DNA from: Aquamicrobium sp. LC103
GTDB taxonomy: Bacteria; Pseudomonadota; Alphaproteobacteria; Rhizobiales; Rhizobiaceae
Direction: 5' to 3'
DNA: 64,000 nt
Assembly (NCBI RefSeq): GCF_001014615.2
Contig: NZ_LBCQ02000002.1
Coordinates: 62,001 to 126,000 of the forward strand
A program made the translations under genes and the position numbers. Position 1 is the first letter of the stretch; each line of letters opens with the position of its first letter. Under the pieces are notes generated by a model. The model was not told the origin of the DNA. It worked only from the letters and a program-made list of their open reading frames with translations, and ran no database searches. Positions 51,033-60,041 of the stretch are shown piece by piece.

Positions 51033-51499
51033 TGACCCCCACAGCCAGATTGAAGGAACTCGGCATAGAACTGCCCAAGGTATCGGCGCCACTGGCGGCC
51101 TACGTGCCAACACGCCTCATGGGCAACGCACTCTACATTTCCGGCCAGGGACCGATCATCGACGGCAGGATCGTCGCGCGCGGCAAGCTGGGCCGCGACA
51201 TGACCGTGGAAGAAGGCATCGCCGCCGCGCGTCTTTCGGCGATCAACGCGCTCGCCGCCATCGTTTCGGCTGTGGGAGACCTTGACCGGGTGACGCAGAT
51301 CGTCAAGCTCAACGGCTATGTCAATTCCGATGACGGATTCGAGCAGCAGCATCTCGTGATGAACGGCGCATCGGAACTGCTGGTGGACGTGCTGGGAGAC
51401 CGTGGCCGGCATGCGCGCGCGGCCGTGGGCACGAATTCGCTGCCCATGGGAATGCCTGTGGAAATCGAGCTGGTCGTCGAGGTTTCGGACGCGAGTTGA
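51032..51499 (+). CDS. ridA: RidA-family enamine/imine deaminase
   Basis: A 155-residue protein of the longer RidA/YjgF subtype (LKELGIELPKVSAPLAAYVPTRLMGNALYISGQGPI, AARLSAINALAAIVSAVGDLDRVTQIVKLNGYVNS, HARAAVGTNSLPMGMPVEIELVVEV). The Arg in GRHARAAVG sits where the catalytic Arg is expected. RidA hydrolyses reactive imines made by PLP enzymes, which fits its translational coupling to the aminotransferase. Confidence 0.92.
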   Translation: MTPTARLKELGIELPKVSAPLAAYVPTRLMGNALYISGQGPIIDGRIVARGKLGRDMTVEEGIAAARLSAINALAAIVSAVGDLDRVTQIVKLNGYVNSDDGFEQQHLVMNGASELLVDVLGDRGRHARAAVGTNSLPMGMPVEIELVVEVSDAS

Positions 51500-51516
51500 A
51501 AGGAATGGTCGCTTTG

Positions 51517-52254
51517 ATGAGCCCGAAGGATGCCCGGGAACGTGAACTGGTGATCGAAACCCTGAAATGGGTCGTCGAAGGCATGCAGCAGATTATCGGA
51601 GGCAATGTCGAGGTCGTCCTGCACGACCTCTCCAAGCCCGGTCATTCCGTCGTCGCGATCGCCAACGGCCATATCACCGGCCGCTCCATAGGCAGCCCGA
51701 TCATCAGCGGTCCCTTTGACGATCTAGGTCTCCAGAAGCTGATGTCGGGAGAGTTCGCAGAGGCTGGCAAATCCTACTCGATCGTCAGCGACTACCGCAC
51801 GCGCTCGCGGCTCGGTCATGAACTGGATTCGACAAGCATCATCCTGCGCGACGAGAAGGGCGAGGCATATGCAGCTTTCTGCGTGAACGCCGACCACAGC
51901 CGCCTCCGCGAACTGGACGGCGTCGTCAAGGGATTGCTCGCTTCCATCGGCGGCGCGCCGCAGGAGCCGGTGGAGCCCGAGAGCGCCAGCGTGGACGACC
52001 TGGTGCAGGAGATCATCCAGTCGGGCATAGCCGCGACCGAGAAGCCGGTCGCGGCGATGGGCCGCGAAGACAAGATGGAAGCCGTGCGGCACATGAACGA
52101 TCGCGGGCTGTTTCTGATCCGCTCGAGCGTCGATCTCGCGGCCGCGCACCTTGGGGTCACCCGGTTCACCGTCTACAATTACCTCGACCAGCTTCGCGGG
52201 AAAGCACCAGCCCGGCAGGAGAAACAGAAAAGCCATCGCCCGGACGGGAGCTGA
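51517..52254 (+). CDS. YheO/DauR-type PAS-HTH transcriptional regulator
   Basis: A 245-residue protein; starts at 51,505 or 51,514 are also possible, and AAAGGA precedes all of them. An N-terminal YheO-like PAS domain (IETLKWVVEGMQQIIGGNVEVVLHDLSKPGHSVVAIANGHITGRSIG, TSIILRDEKGEAYAAFCVNAD) is followed by a C-terminal HTH (FLIRSSVDLAAAHLGVTRFTVYNYLDQLR). DauR, a member of this family, controls D-arginine catabolism, so amino-acid-responsive control of the aap operon is plausible. The inverted repeat at 46,429 may be its site. Confidence 0.87.
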   Translation: MSPKDARERELVIETLKWVVEGMQQIIGGNVEVVLHDLSKPGHSVVAIANGHITGRSIGSPIISGPFDDLGLQKLMSGEFAEAGKSYSIVSDYRTRSRLGHELDSTSIILRDEKGEAYAAFCVNADHSRLRELDGVVKGLLASIGGAPQEPVEPESASVDDLVQEIIQSGIAATEKPVAAMGREDKMEAVRHMNDRGLFLIRSSVDLAAAHLGVTRFTVYNYLDQLRGKAPARQEKQKSHRPDGS

Positions 52255-52465
52255 ACGTTCAAGCGCCACGCGCTTGAAATGGATTGGCGCGGCTATCGGC
52301 CATCAGCGAAATAAGAGGTCTACTCTTGTTTTGCCGCGTTCACCGCGTTCCCGCCTTCCGCCAATATTGCGAAGCCCGCCGCGCTGGCCGATGAATGAGA
52401 GGTCGGGATCGTCGCGCCGCTCGCGTAGGCGGGCGGGCGGCGGCCACTCGGGAAATCGAATTCGG
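52255..52465. terminator. Spacer between convergent operons with hairpin
   Basis: TTCAAGCG-CCACG-CGCTTGAA (52,258-52,278) is a perfect 8-bp stem starting four bases after the regulator stop. It has no T-tract but is placed to end transcripts of the rightward aap operon. The remaining 190 bp show no gene. Confidence 0.45.
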
Positions 52466-54022
52466 TCACAGCATGGCCTCTATGAGAAAGGGACCCGGCT
52501 CGCGCACGGCCGCCGAAAGGATGCGGAAGAGGTCAAGCGCGCATTCGGTGCGAACCGCGGGAACGCCCATGCCTTTCGCCAGCGCCACGAAGTCGAGTTC
52601 GGGAGAGGTGAGGTCCATCAGTCCAAATGCCGCTGGACCAGGATTTGTGCCGACATTCGCGAGCTCCTGCCGCAGCATTTCGTAGCCGCGATTCGCGAAG
52701 ACGATCGTGGTGATGTTGAGTTGCTCGCGCGCATGTGTCCAGAGCGCCTGAAACGTGTACATCGCCGAGCCGTCCGCCTGCAGAACGACCGTTGGACGAT
52801 CCGGGCAAGCGATCGCCGCGCCCGCCGCCAGTGGCGGGCCGATGCCGATGGAGCCGCCGGTGATCGAAAGCCAGGAATGCGGCGGACCGTTCACCGTATA
52901 GGCCTCGACGAGGCGCGCGCGCGTCATGCCCTCGTCGATTATGATGGCGCCTTCGGGCAGGGCGGCGGCGATGGCGGCGGAGAGATTGTCGTCCGTCAGT
53001 GGACCCGCGGTGGGAGTGGTGATCGGTGGGTGCTTTGTTTTCCCGCGCGGTGCCTCGGCCGAAATCGCGTCGGCCAGCTCATGTACCGCCAGCCGCCCAT
53101 CCTGATCGAATTCCGCGAGTTGAATGACTTCGCAATTCTCCGGCAAAAGCAGGCTGGGGCGGTTGCGGTAGGCGAAGAACGAGACCGGCGGCTGCGTTTC
53201 GATGAGAATGGCGCGTCGGAATGGGGAGAGCAGTTCGATGGCCTCGTCGACGCCGAAGGGGATACGCGGAATAGAGGCTCGCCCAGCACCGCGTTCTATC
53301 CTGCGGTTTGACGGCGGGGCGAGCAGGACCGCGCCGGTCTTTTCGGCGATGCCAGCCAGCAACCCGGTCGAATGTGGATCCTCGAGAACCGTTCCGCTGC
53401 AGATGATCACCGCGCCGGGCCCGAGGGCGGCGACGGCGCGGCGGACGGTCATCTCGTCGAGCGGGCGCGCTTCCTGTGGGGAGAGCGGGGCAACGCCGCC
53501 GCTGCCTTTTTCCCAACCGATGTCGGCCGGAACGATCAGCGTTGCGATTCGGCCCGGATGACCTCGCGCCACCGCCAGTCCCTCGATCGCGTCCCGCGCC
53601 ATGGTTTGAGAGTTTTGGGCGGTCCTCACCCAATCGGAAAAAACCGAGGCGGTCGCCGCCACGTCCGCGGTCAGTGGCGCATCATAGCGCAGATGCCGCA
53701 ATGCATGATTGCCAACGATGTTGAGAATCGGAGCGCGCGCCTTCTTGGCGTTGTGCAGGTTCGCGCCCGCATTGGCGAGCCCGGGCGCGAGGTGCAGAAG
53801 CGTGATCGCAGGCTTGCCCGCCATGCGCGCATAGCCATCCGCCGCGCCCGAAACAACTCCCTCGAACAGGCCCAGAACGCAGCGCATCGCGGGCGTGCGA
53901 GCCAGCGCGTCGATGAATTGCATCTCCGAGGTGCCGGGGTTTGCGAAGCAGACCTCGACGCCGGCCGCGGAAAGACTACCGACCAGACTTTCCGCGCCAT
54001 TCCTGCAAGAAGGTTCCGTCAT
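52466..54022 (-). CDS. ThDP-dependent enzyme, acetolactate synthase large-subunit-like
   Basis: A 518-residue ThDP enzyme. The N-terminal PYR domain has the catalytic Glu in VLGLFEGVVSGAADGYARM (about residue 54) and the GTSEMQF loop typical of benzoylformate-decarboxylase-like or anaplerotic acetolactate-synthase-like members. The PP domain has QADGSAMYTFQALWTHAREQLNITTIVFANRGYEML, the Mg/ThDP motif. No FAD-specific or small-subunit feature is seen. The start overlaps the ABC ATPase stop by ATGA, making it the last gene of the peptide/opine operon. It may decarboxylate the 2-oxoacid produced from the substrate. Confidence 0.87.
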   Translation of the reverse strand: MTEPSCRNGAESLVGSLSAAGVEVCFANPGTSEMQFIDALARTPAMRCVLGLFEGVVSGAADGYARMAGKPAITLLHLAPGLANAGANLHNAKKARAPILNIVGNHALRHLRYDAPLTADVAATASVFSDWVRTAQNSQTMARDAIEGLAVARGHPGRIATLIVPADIGWEKGSGGVAPLSPQEARPLDEMTVRRAVAALGPGAVIICSGTVLEDPHSTGLLAGIAEKTGAVLLAPPSNRRIERGAGRASIPRIPFGVDEAIELLSPFRRAILIETQPPVSFFAYRNRPSLLLPENCEVIQLAEFDQDGRLAVHELADAISAEAPRGKTKHPPITTPTAGPLTDDNLSAAIAAALPEGAIIIDEGMTRARLVEAYTVNGPPHSWLSITGGSIGIGPPLAAGAAIACPDRPTVVLQADGSAMYTFQALWTHAREQLNITTIVFANRGYEMLRQELANVGTNPGPAAFGLMDLTSPELDFVALAKGMGVPAVRTECALDLFRILSAAVREPGPFLIEAML

Positions 54023-55077
54023 CCCGCCGCTCGTCGCCGTTCGAGAATCGCAAGGCGGCGCAGAAGTGCCGGACTGCCCTGGCCGGGCGCCTGATCGAGG
54101 GTTCCCGTCACCGGCTCATCGGCGCGATGGCAGGCAACGCGGTTTCGGTCGACCGCGCGGATTTCCGGACGTTCGGTGCGGCAGCGCTCGATGGCCAGCG
54201 GACAGCGAGGATGGAAGGCGCAACCTGAAGGCAGAGCCATGGCGGAAGGGGTTCCGCCCTCGATCGGCGGCTTGTGACGCGCTGTCGCGGGATCCGCGCG
54301 AGGGGCCGCGGCAAGCAGGGCTCGCGTGTAGGGGTGGCGCGGGTTGCCGTAAAGCTGATCGGTCTGCGCTTCTTCGACAATCCGGCCCAGATACATCACA
54401 GCCACACGATTGGCGATATGGCGCACCACGCCCAGATCGTGGCTGATGAAGACGTAGGCGAGGCCCAGTTCGCGCTGAAGGTCCTGCAGGAGATTGACGA
54501 TCTGCGCTTGAACAGAGACATCCAATGCCGAGACCGGCTCGTCGCAGACGATCAGGCTTGGCCTGGTGGCCAGCGCGCGCGCGATGCCGACCCGCTGACG
54601 TTGACCGCCCGAGAATTCATGCGGATATCGCTCGGCATGCCAGGCGGACAGGCCGCACATCGTGATCAGGCGATCCACCTCGCCGCGGATCGTTGCGGGC
54701 GTGGCCATGCCGTGCAGCAAGAGCGGCTCAGACAGCGCCTCGCGCACCGTCATGCGCGGGTTGAGCGATCCATAAGGGTCCTGGAAGATGATCTGCATAC
54801 GCTTGCGCGCAGCCCGGAGCGCCCTGCGGTCGAGGCTGGTGACATCCTCGCCGCCCAAGCGGATCGTTCCCGCACTGGGTTCGAGGAGGCGCAGGATCGC
54901 GCGGCCAAGCGTCGATTTTCCGCAACCGGATTCGCCGACAATGGCCAGCGTTTCGTCGCGCTTGAGGGTGAAGCTGACATCCGTGACGGCCTGCACAGTG
55001 CCGATCTGCCGGCGCAGAACGCCCCGACGGACCGGAAAATGCTTGGTGAGCCCCTGAATTTCCAGCAGATCGGCCAT
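54019..55077 (-). CDS. Oligopeptide/dipeptide-type ABC ATPase (DppF-like)
   Basis: A 352-residue ATPase from the ATG at 55,077, which abuts the upstream stop (TGATG). Motifs: [73 protein letters not shown] and the oligopeptide-family C-terminus (HPYTRALLAAAPRADP, CAFHPRCPLAIERCRTERPE, with the Cys cluster). It pairs with the next gene to energise the peptide-type permease at 59,148-60,979. Confidence 0.93.
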   Translation of the reverse strand: MADLLEIQGLTKHFPVRRGVLRRQIGTVQAVTDVSFTLKRDETLAIVGESGCGKSTLGRAILRLLEPSAGTIRLGGEDVTSLDRRALRAARKRMQIIFQDPYGSLNPRMTVREALSEPLLLHGMATPATIRGEVDRLITMCGLSAWHAERYPHEFSGGQRQRVGIARALATRPSLIVCDEPVSALDVSVQAQIVNLLQDLQRELGLAYVFISHDLGVVRHIANRVAVMYLGRIVEEAQTDQLYGNPRHPYTRALLAAAPRADPATARHKPPIEGGTPSAMALPSGCAFHPRCPLAIERCRTERPEIRAVDRNRVACHRADEPVTGTLDQAPGQGSPALLRRLAILERRRAAG

Positions 55078-56060
55078 CAGCCTGCTCCTTCGATCGGGGC
55101 TTTCCAGCAAGCGACATCGTGGCCCGGCGTGACCTCGCGCAGGCGCGGCATTTCTGCCTGGCAGCGGTTGTCCGCCAGGGGACAGCGCGATGCGAAGCGG
55201 CAGCCAGGTATGTTCTGCCAAGGCGGGGGAAGCGATCCGGGAATGCTCGCGAGCCGGGCACGGCCGGCGTCCATGCGCGGCACGGCCGCCATGAGGCCGA
55301 TCGTATAAGGATGCTGCGGATCGGCGAAGATCTTGTCGACCGGCCCTCGTTCGATGACCGACCCCGCATACATGACCACCACCTGCTGGCAGGTCTCGGC
55401 CACCACGCCGAGGTCGTGTGTTATGAGCATGATCGCGGTGCCGGTCCGCTCCTGCAGGTCACGCATCAGATCGAGGATCTGGGACTGGATTGTCACGTCC
55501 AGTGCGGTCGTTGGCTCGTCGGCGATAAGCACGGCGGGATCATTGGCGAGCGCCAGGGCGATCATCACTCGCTGGCGCTGGCCGCCGGACAGCTGATGAG
55601 GATAGTCGTCGATGCGTTTTTCCGGAGAGGGCAGGCGGACCAGCTCCAGGAGTTCGATGGCGCGATCTCGCGCAGCCTTGCCGCTCAAGCCTGAATGAAC
55701 CCTGAGGCCCTCGATGATCTGGTCGCCGCAGGTGTAGACCGGATTGAGGCTGGTCATCGGTTCCTGAAAGATCATCCCGATACGCCCGCCGCGCAGCTTC
55801 CGCATTTCCCTTTCCGAAAGCTTCAGCAGGTCGCGGCCCTCCAGCAGCACCTCGCCCGCGGCGACCTGGGCGGGAGGGGAGGGCAGGAGCCGCATGATCG
55901 ACAGCGACGTGACGCTCTTGCCGCAACCGGATTCGCCGACGATGCCGAGCGTCTGGCCCTTTTGCAGATCGAAGCTGACGTCATCGACCGCGCGCATGCT
56001 GCGCCCGTCGAGACGGAAGCGGACCTCCAGACTTCGCACGGATAGAAGAGGTTCAGCCAT
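55077..56060 (-). CDS. Oligopeptide/dipeptide-type ABC ATPase (DppD-like)
   Basis: A 327-residue ATPase; the ATG at 56,060 lies inside the last codons of the amidohydrolase gene. Motifs: [76 protein letters not shown], and the family tail ([35 protein letters not shown]). It is the second ATPase of the operon transporter. Confidence 0.93.
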   Translation of the reverse strand: MAEPLLSVRSLEVRFRLDGRSMRAVDDVSFDLQKGQTLGIVGESGCGKSVTSLSIMRLLPSPPAQVAAGEVLLEGRDLLKLSEREMRKLRGGRIGMIFQEPMTSLNPVYTCGDQIIEGLRVHSGLSGKAARDRAIELLELVRLPSPEKRIDDYPHQLSGGQRQRVMIALALANDPAVLIADEPTTALDVTIQSQILDLMRDLQERTGTAIMLITHDLGVVAETCQQVVVMYAGSVIERGPVDKIFADPQHPYTIGLMAAVPRMDAGRARLASIPGSLPPPWQNIPGCRFASRCPLADNRCQAEMPRLREVTPGHDVACWKAPIEGAG

Positions 56061-57504
56061 CCGCGAGCTCATAGCTCAGGGGCGAGGCCGTAAGGTGCGA
56101 GCGCTTCTTGAAGTCACGATCGGTGAATGCGATCTCGGCGCGGCGTTGCGCCGCCTCGAGCCGGCCAAGCGCCGACGACAGATCGAACGCCAGAACCTCG
56201 CCTGCGCGCACCACCTGCCGGCCGTCGACGAACACATCGGTCACCGCGCGTTCGGCCGCGACATAGATCAGGGAGCGCAGCGGATCGCGCACGGGTCGCA
56301 TGGCGGGATGGGTGACATCGGCAAGGAACAAGTCGGCCTTGGCCCCGACCTCGATCCGGCCGATATCGCTCCGCCCAAGGATGCGGCCACCACCGACGGT
56401 GGCTGCGTCGAAGACGTCCGATGTGCGCAGGTCGAAGACATTTCCGCTCATCAAGCGGGAGTTGATGAGCGCATGGCGGAGCTCCTCCAGCATATTGTGG
56501 GGATAGGTGTCCGTCCCAATACCCAAAGTTGCGCCTGCGCGAAGATATCGCCCGAAGCTGCGGAGCGACATGCCGCGCCGCTGGAACACCGTCGGACAAT
56601 GGGCGACCGCGGCACCGGAAGCGGCCAGCCGTTCCAAATCGCGGCCTTGCGGCCAATGGACCCATGGATGATCGTTGAGGAATATCGCGTGACCGATGAT
56701 CGTGTGCGAGTCGAGCACGCCCAGATCCTCCAGCCATTCGATCGGCGTGCGTCCGTGACGGCGTGTGATTTCCTGGAATTCCACCACCGATTGGGCTGCA
56801 TGGATCTGCATCTTGAGCCCTCGACGCCGCGCTTCGGCATGGCTGTCGCGTATCAGCTCCGCGGTGCAGGTATCGATCTGGGCGGGTGCGATCATCCCGC
56901 TGAGCCGCCCCGACGGGTCGGCATCCGCCCGGTCGATCACGTCAAGCGCGGCGCGCATCGCGGCCTCGCCCGCGGCCTCGTTCCACTCATATTCGGTCAC
57001 ATGGCCGTTTCGTGTGAACCAGTGGGCCGAGCGGTACATGGGAGCCGCGACCGCGCGCAGGCCCGAGCGGGACAGGAGATCAAGCCAGCCTTCATAGGGG
57101 ACGGACAGGTCCACCAACGTGGTCACGCCGGACAGCAGCGCCTCCGAAAGCGCGACCTCGGTGCAGGCGAGGCGCCCCTCATCATCTGGTCCGAAGAGGG
57201 CCATGAATTCATAAAGCGAGCTTTGGTAAAGTCCGGCACTGGCCAGCTCGTCCAGAAAGCCCTTGTTCAGGGGCTCCGACAGGGGATGGGAATGGATGTT
57301 CACCAATCCCGGCGACACCATACGGCCGCTCCCGTCGATCTCGGTGGTGCTCGGACCGTCATAGCGGCCACCGACATGAACGATCCGATCGCCGGAAAAG
57401 GCGACATCCTGTCCGCGCAGGAACTGGTGCCTGCCGGTTTGCGAATTGAAGCCGACGATCCAGTCGGCGTCGCGAATGACGGTAGTTTGCTGATGCATCT
57501 TCAT
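56053..57504 (-). CDS. Amidohydrolase of the TrzN/AtzA/SAH-deaminase group
   Basis: A 483-residue metal-dependent hydrolase with the expected order: VSPGLVNIHSHPLSEPLNKG (first metal His pair, about residue 70), KMQIHAAQSVVEFQE (third His), TIIGHAIFLNDHPW (fourth His) and IGTDTYPHNMLEELRHAL (metal Asp). A beta-sandwich C-terminus follows (GRIEVGAKADLFLADVTHPAMRPVRDPLRSLIYVAAERAV). It probably deaminates or dechlorinates/hydrolyses a cyclic or guanidine-type compound. It overlaps the DppD-like gene, so its substrate is likely what the transporter imports. Confidence 0.9.
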   Translation of the reverse strand: MKMHQQTTVIRDADWIVGFNSQTGRHQFLRGQDVAFSGDRIVHVGGRYDGPSTTEIDGSGRMVSPGLVNIHSHPLSEPLNKGFLDELASAGLYQSSLYEFMALFGPDDEGRLACTEVALSEALLSGVTTLVDLSVPYEGWLDLLSRSGLRAVAAPMYRSAHWFTRNGHVTEYEWNEAAGEAAMRAALDVIDRADADPSGRLSGMIAPAQIDTCTAELIRDSHAEARRRGLKMQIHAAQSVVEFQEITRRHGRTPIEWLEDLGVLDSHTIIGHAIFLNDHPWVHWPQGRDLERLAASGAAVAHCPTVFQRRGMSLRSFGRYLRAGATLGIGTDTYPHNMLEELRHALINSRLMSGNVFDLRTSDVFDAATVGGGRILGRSDIGRIEVGAKADLFLADVTHPAMRPVRDPLRSLIYVAAERAVTDVFVDGRQVVRAGEVLAFDLSSALGRLEAAQRRAEIAFTDRDFKKRSHLTASPLSYELADG

Positions 57505-57552
57505 TCCCCTGCGAGTTTTGCGGGGGCGCGCCGGCTGCCCCCGCGGAGCGCG

Positions 57553-59124
57553 TCAGTCGCGAAACTTGAGGTCCAGCCCCTTGTAGAGACCCGCGCCATA
57601 ATTGTTGTGGGGCACTATCGGCTCAAGCAGGTTGGACTGAACGATGTTCATCGGCTCGTGGTAAAGCGGTAGCCACACAGCCGCGTCGTGAACTTTCTTG
57701 AGCACCTTGCCGTAGGCCGTGGCGCGGGTGGCATCGTCGGTGGCATGGCGGCCTTCGGCCAGCAGATCGTCCGTTTCCTCATCGTTCCAGTTCATCCGGT
57801 TCGGTGTCGGAATGTTCTGCGACAGGAAATAGAGATTGAGCGCATCGCCGGCGGATATATAGGGGTAGCTCATGCCGAAGGCGTCGAATTCCTGCGTCGC
57901 GACCCTGCCCCAGAAGATGGTCGGGTCGAAGATCTGGATCTGCATTCCGATGCCGACCTTCAACAACTCGGCCTGAGTGAACTCGGCCAGCTTCTGCCAG
58001 GTCGAACCGCCCTGGATATAGGTCAGAGGCTCCAGTTTGACGCCGTCCTTGGCGCGGATGCCGTCCGATCCAGGCACCCAGCCGGCTTCGTCAAGGATGC
58101 GCTTTGCTTCCTCCGGGTCGTAGCGCAGAAGCGAGTCGTTCAGCGAATTGTCCCAGTCGAGCGCGTTTTCCGAGATATAGCTATAGGCAGGCGTTACCTC
58201 TCCGAACAGGATGTCGCGGGCCAGGGCTTCCTGGTCGACGGCGAGATTCATCGCCCGGCGAACGGCGGTATCCGCAACCGTCGGCTTGTCGACCTTGAAG
58301 CCGATGAACCAGGTCCAGAACGCCTCGTCCGAACGATGGATCTCGATATTCGGCGCGTTGCGAAGCTGCGCCAGCGCGATCTGGGGAATATATTGCGTGA
58401 CCTGGCTTTGACTTGTCATCAATGCCACGGTGCGCGTGTTTTCCTCAGGCACGATCTGCCATGTGATCTTGGCCAGATGCGGCGCGCCCTCGTTGGTGTA
58501 GAAAGTCGGACCCCAGTCGTAGCCCTCGTGCCGGGTGATGGTCATGCGGTCGCGCGGCAGCCACTCCCCCCAGCAATAGGGCCCGGTGCCGTTGAGGCCC
58601 GTCACGCCGAAATCCTTTCCCAACCGTTCGACATCGGCCTTGTCGATGATGGTCGCGAAACTCTGTGTCAGCTGATAGAGAAGCTCCGAAAAAGGGGCCT
58701 CGAGTTCGTAAACGACGGTCTTCGGATCGGGCGCGGTGATGCTCTTCACCTCACCCGCACGCCATTCGACGGGGGATTTCGTTTCCGGGTCGATCCAGCG
58801 CTTGAAGGAATAGACAACGTCCTCGGCGGTCATCTCGCGGCCGTCGCAGAACTTGATCCCGTCTTTGAGATGGAAGGTGTAGGTCTTGCCGTCCTGCGAG
58901 ACCTCCCATGACTTCGCCAGACCGTCGCTGATCGTCTTCATGTCGGGCTCGAGCGAGACCAGCGTGTCGCCGACCATGAAGAGTACCTCCGCCGCTGCTC
59001 GCGCGGTGGATTTGTGCGGATCGTAGTTGTTGCTGTCGACCTCGCGGACGACGTTGATCTCCTGCGCGACGACAGGTGAGCTTAAGAAGGCGAGAATGCA
59101 GCCGTGGAGAAGTAGCTTTTTCAT
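57553..59124 (-). CDS. Peptide/opine/nickel-type ABC substrate-binding protein (SBP family 5)
   Basis: A 523-residue periplasmic protein from the ATG at 59,124 (AGGGAAC upstream), with signal peptide KKLLLHGCILAFLSSPVVA. Family 5 features: SNNYDPHKSTARAAAEVLFMVGDTLVSLEPDMKTISDGLAKSWEVSQDGKTYTFHLKDGIKFCDGREMTAEDVVYSFKRW, GTGPYCWGEWLPRD, AVRRAMNLAVDQEALARDILFGEVTP. The frame remains open far upstream, but that part overlaps the permease gene. It determines the specificity of the uptake system; the ligand is unknown. Confidence 0.93.
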   Translation of the reverse strand: MKKLLLHGCILAFLSSPVVAQEINVVREVDSNNYDPHKSTARAAAEVLFMVGDTLVSLEPDMKTISDGLAKSWEVSQDGKTYTFHLKDGIKFCDGREMTAEDVVYSFKRWIDPETKSPVEWRAGEVKSITAPDPKTVVYELEAPFSELLYQLTQSFATIIDKADVERLGKDFGVTGLNGTGPYCWGEWLPRDRMTITRHEGYDWGPTFYTNEGAPHLAKITWQIVPEENTRTVALMTSQSQVTQYIPQIALAQLRNAPNIEIHRSDEAFWTWFIGFKVDKPTVADTAVRRAMNLAVDQEALARDILFGEVTPAYSYISENALDWDNSLNDSLLRYDPEEAKRILDEAGWVPGSDGIRAKDGVKLEPLTYIQGGSTWQKLAEFTQAELLKVGIGMQIQIFDPTIFWGRVATQEFDAFGMSYPYISAGDALNLYFLSQNIPTPNRMNWNDEETDDLLAEGRHATDDATRATAYGKVLKKVHDAAVWLPLYHEPMNIVQSNLLEPIVPHNNYGAGLYKGLDLKFRD

Positions 59125-59147
59125 GGCGTGGTTCCCTGTTTTGTTGC

Positions 59148-60041
59148 TCAGCTTTTCAAACGTGGGTCGAGGACGTCGCGCAGTGCATCGCCGGTGACAT
59201 TGGCGCAAAGCACGATGATGAAGATCGCGACGGAGGGGACGGCGACGATATGGGGCGCAAAGAGCAGGAAATCCCGGCCTTGCGCGGCCATCATGCCCAG
59301 CTCGGAAGCCGGCGGACGCGCGCCGAGACCCAGAAAGCTGAGCGCCGCGCCGATCAGGATCACCTGACCGAACCGGAGGCTCAGGAAGATCATGATCGAC
59401 GAGATGGAATTGCGCAGGAGGTATTTCCGGAAGATCGTCCAGTCGGTGAGGCCGACCGCGCGCCCCGCCTCGATATATTCCTGGCTCATGACGCCAATTC
59501 CGATCGAGCGTGCGATCCGCGCGCAGTCGGGGATGGACGCAACGGCAAGCGCCAGGATGATCGGCCAGACGCCCGGACCAAAGACGGCGACCATCGCCAG
59601 GCCTAGAAGGATCGCCGGAAAGGAGAGCATCATGTCGTTGAGCCGCATCACCCACGGGTCGAGGCGGGGATACATCGACGACAGCAATCCCAGGCCGGAA
59701 CCGATCACGCCGCCGATGCCGATGGCGACCAGCGCGATCAAAAGCGTCAGCCTCGTGCCGTAGAGAATGCGCGACAGGATGTCCCGGCCCTGTCCGTCGG
59801 TGCCCAGTATGTGTTGCCAGTTTCCGCGCTCCGACCAGGCTGGCGGCTGCATGACCGCGCGGCTGTTGGCATTGGGATCGAAAGGCGCCAGCAGCGGGGC
59901 GAAAACCGCGGCAAGGACGATCAGCGTCAGGACCAGGAGCGCCAGCATCGCGCCGCGATCGGCGAGGAGCGCCTTCCACCAGCTTCGCCTTGCCGGCGCT
60001 TGATCGACGAGAGCGGCGTTCCGGACATCCATGGTCGTCAT
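59148..60041 (-). CDS. Peptide-type ABC permease (DppC-like)
   Basis: A 297-residue permease: N-terminal OppC-type anchor (LLADRGAMLALLVLTLIVLAAVFAPLLAPFDPN), HILGTDGQGRDILSRILYGTRLTLLIALVAIGIG and the EAA loop (QEYIEAGRAVGLTDWTIFRKYLLRNSISSIMIFLSL). It overlaps the DppB-like stop by 4 bp and precedes the binding-protein gene by 23 bp. Confidence 0.93.
   Translation of the reverse strand: MTTMDVRNAALVDQAPARRSWWKALLADRGAMLALLVLTLIVLAAVFAPLLAPFDPNANSRAVMQPPAWSERGNWQHILGTDGQGRDILSRILYGTRLTLLIALVAIGIGGVIGSGLGLLSSMYPRLDPWVMRLNDMMLSFPAILLGLAMVAVFGPGVWPIILALAVASIPDCARIARSIGIGVMSQEYIEAGRAVGLTDWTIFRKYLLRNSISSIMIFLSLRFGQVILIGAALSFLGLGARPPASELGMMAAQGRDFLLFAPHIVAVPSVAIFIIVLCANVTGDALRDVLDPRLKS

Noticed and set aside
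55894..57672. 592-residue open frame opposite the amidohydrolase
   Set aside because: Antisense to a well-motifed enzyme; composition typical of GC-rich shadows.
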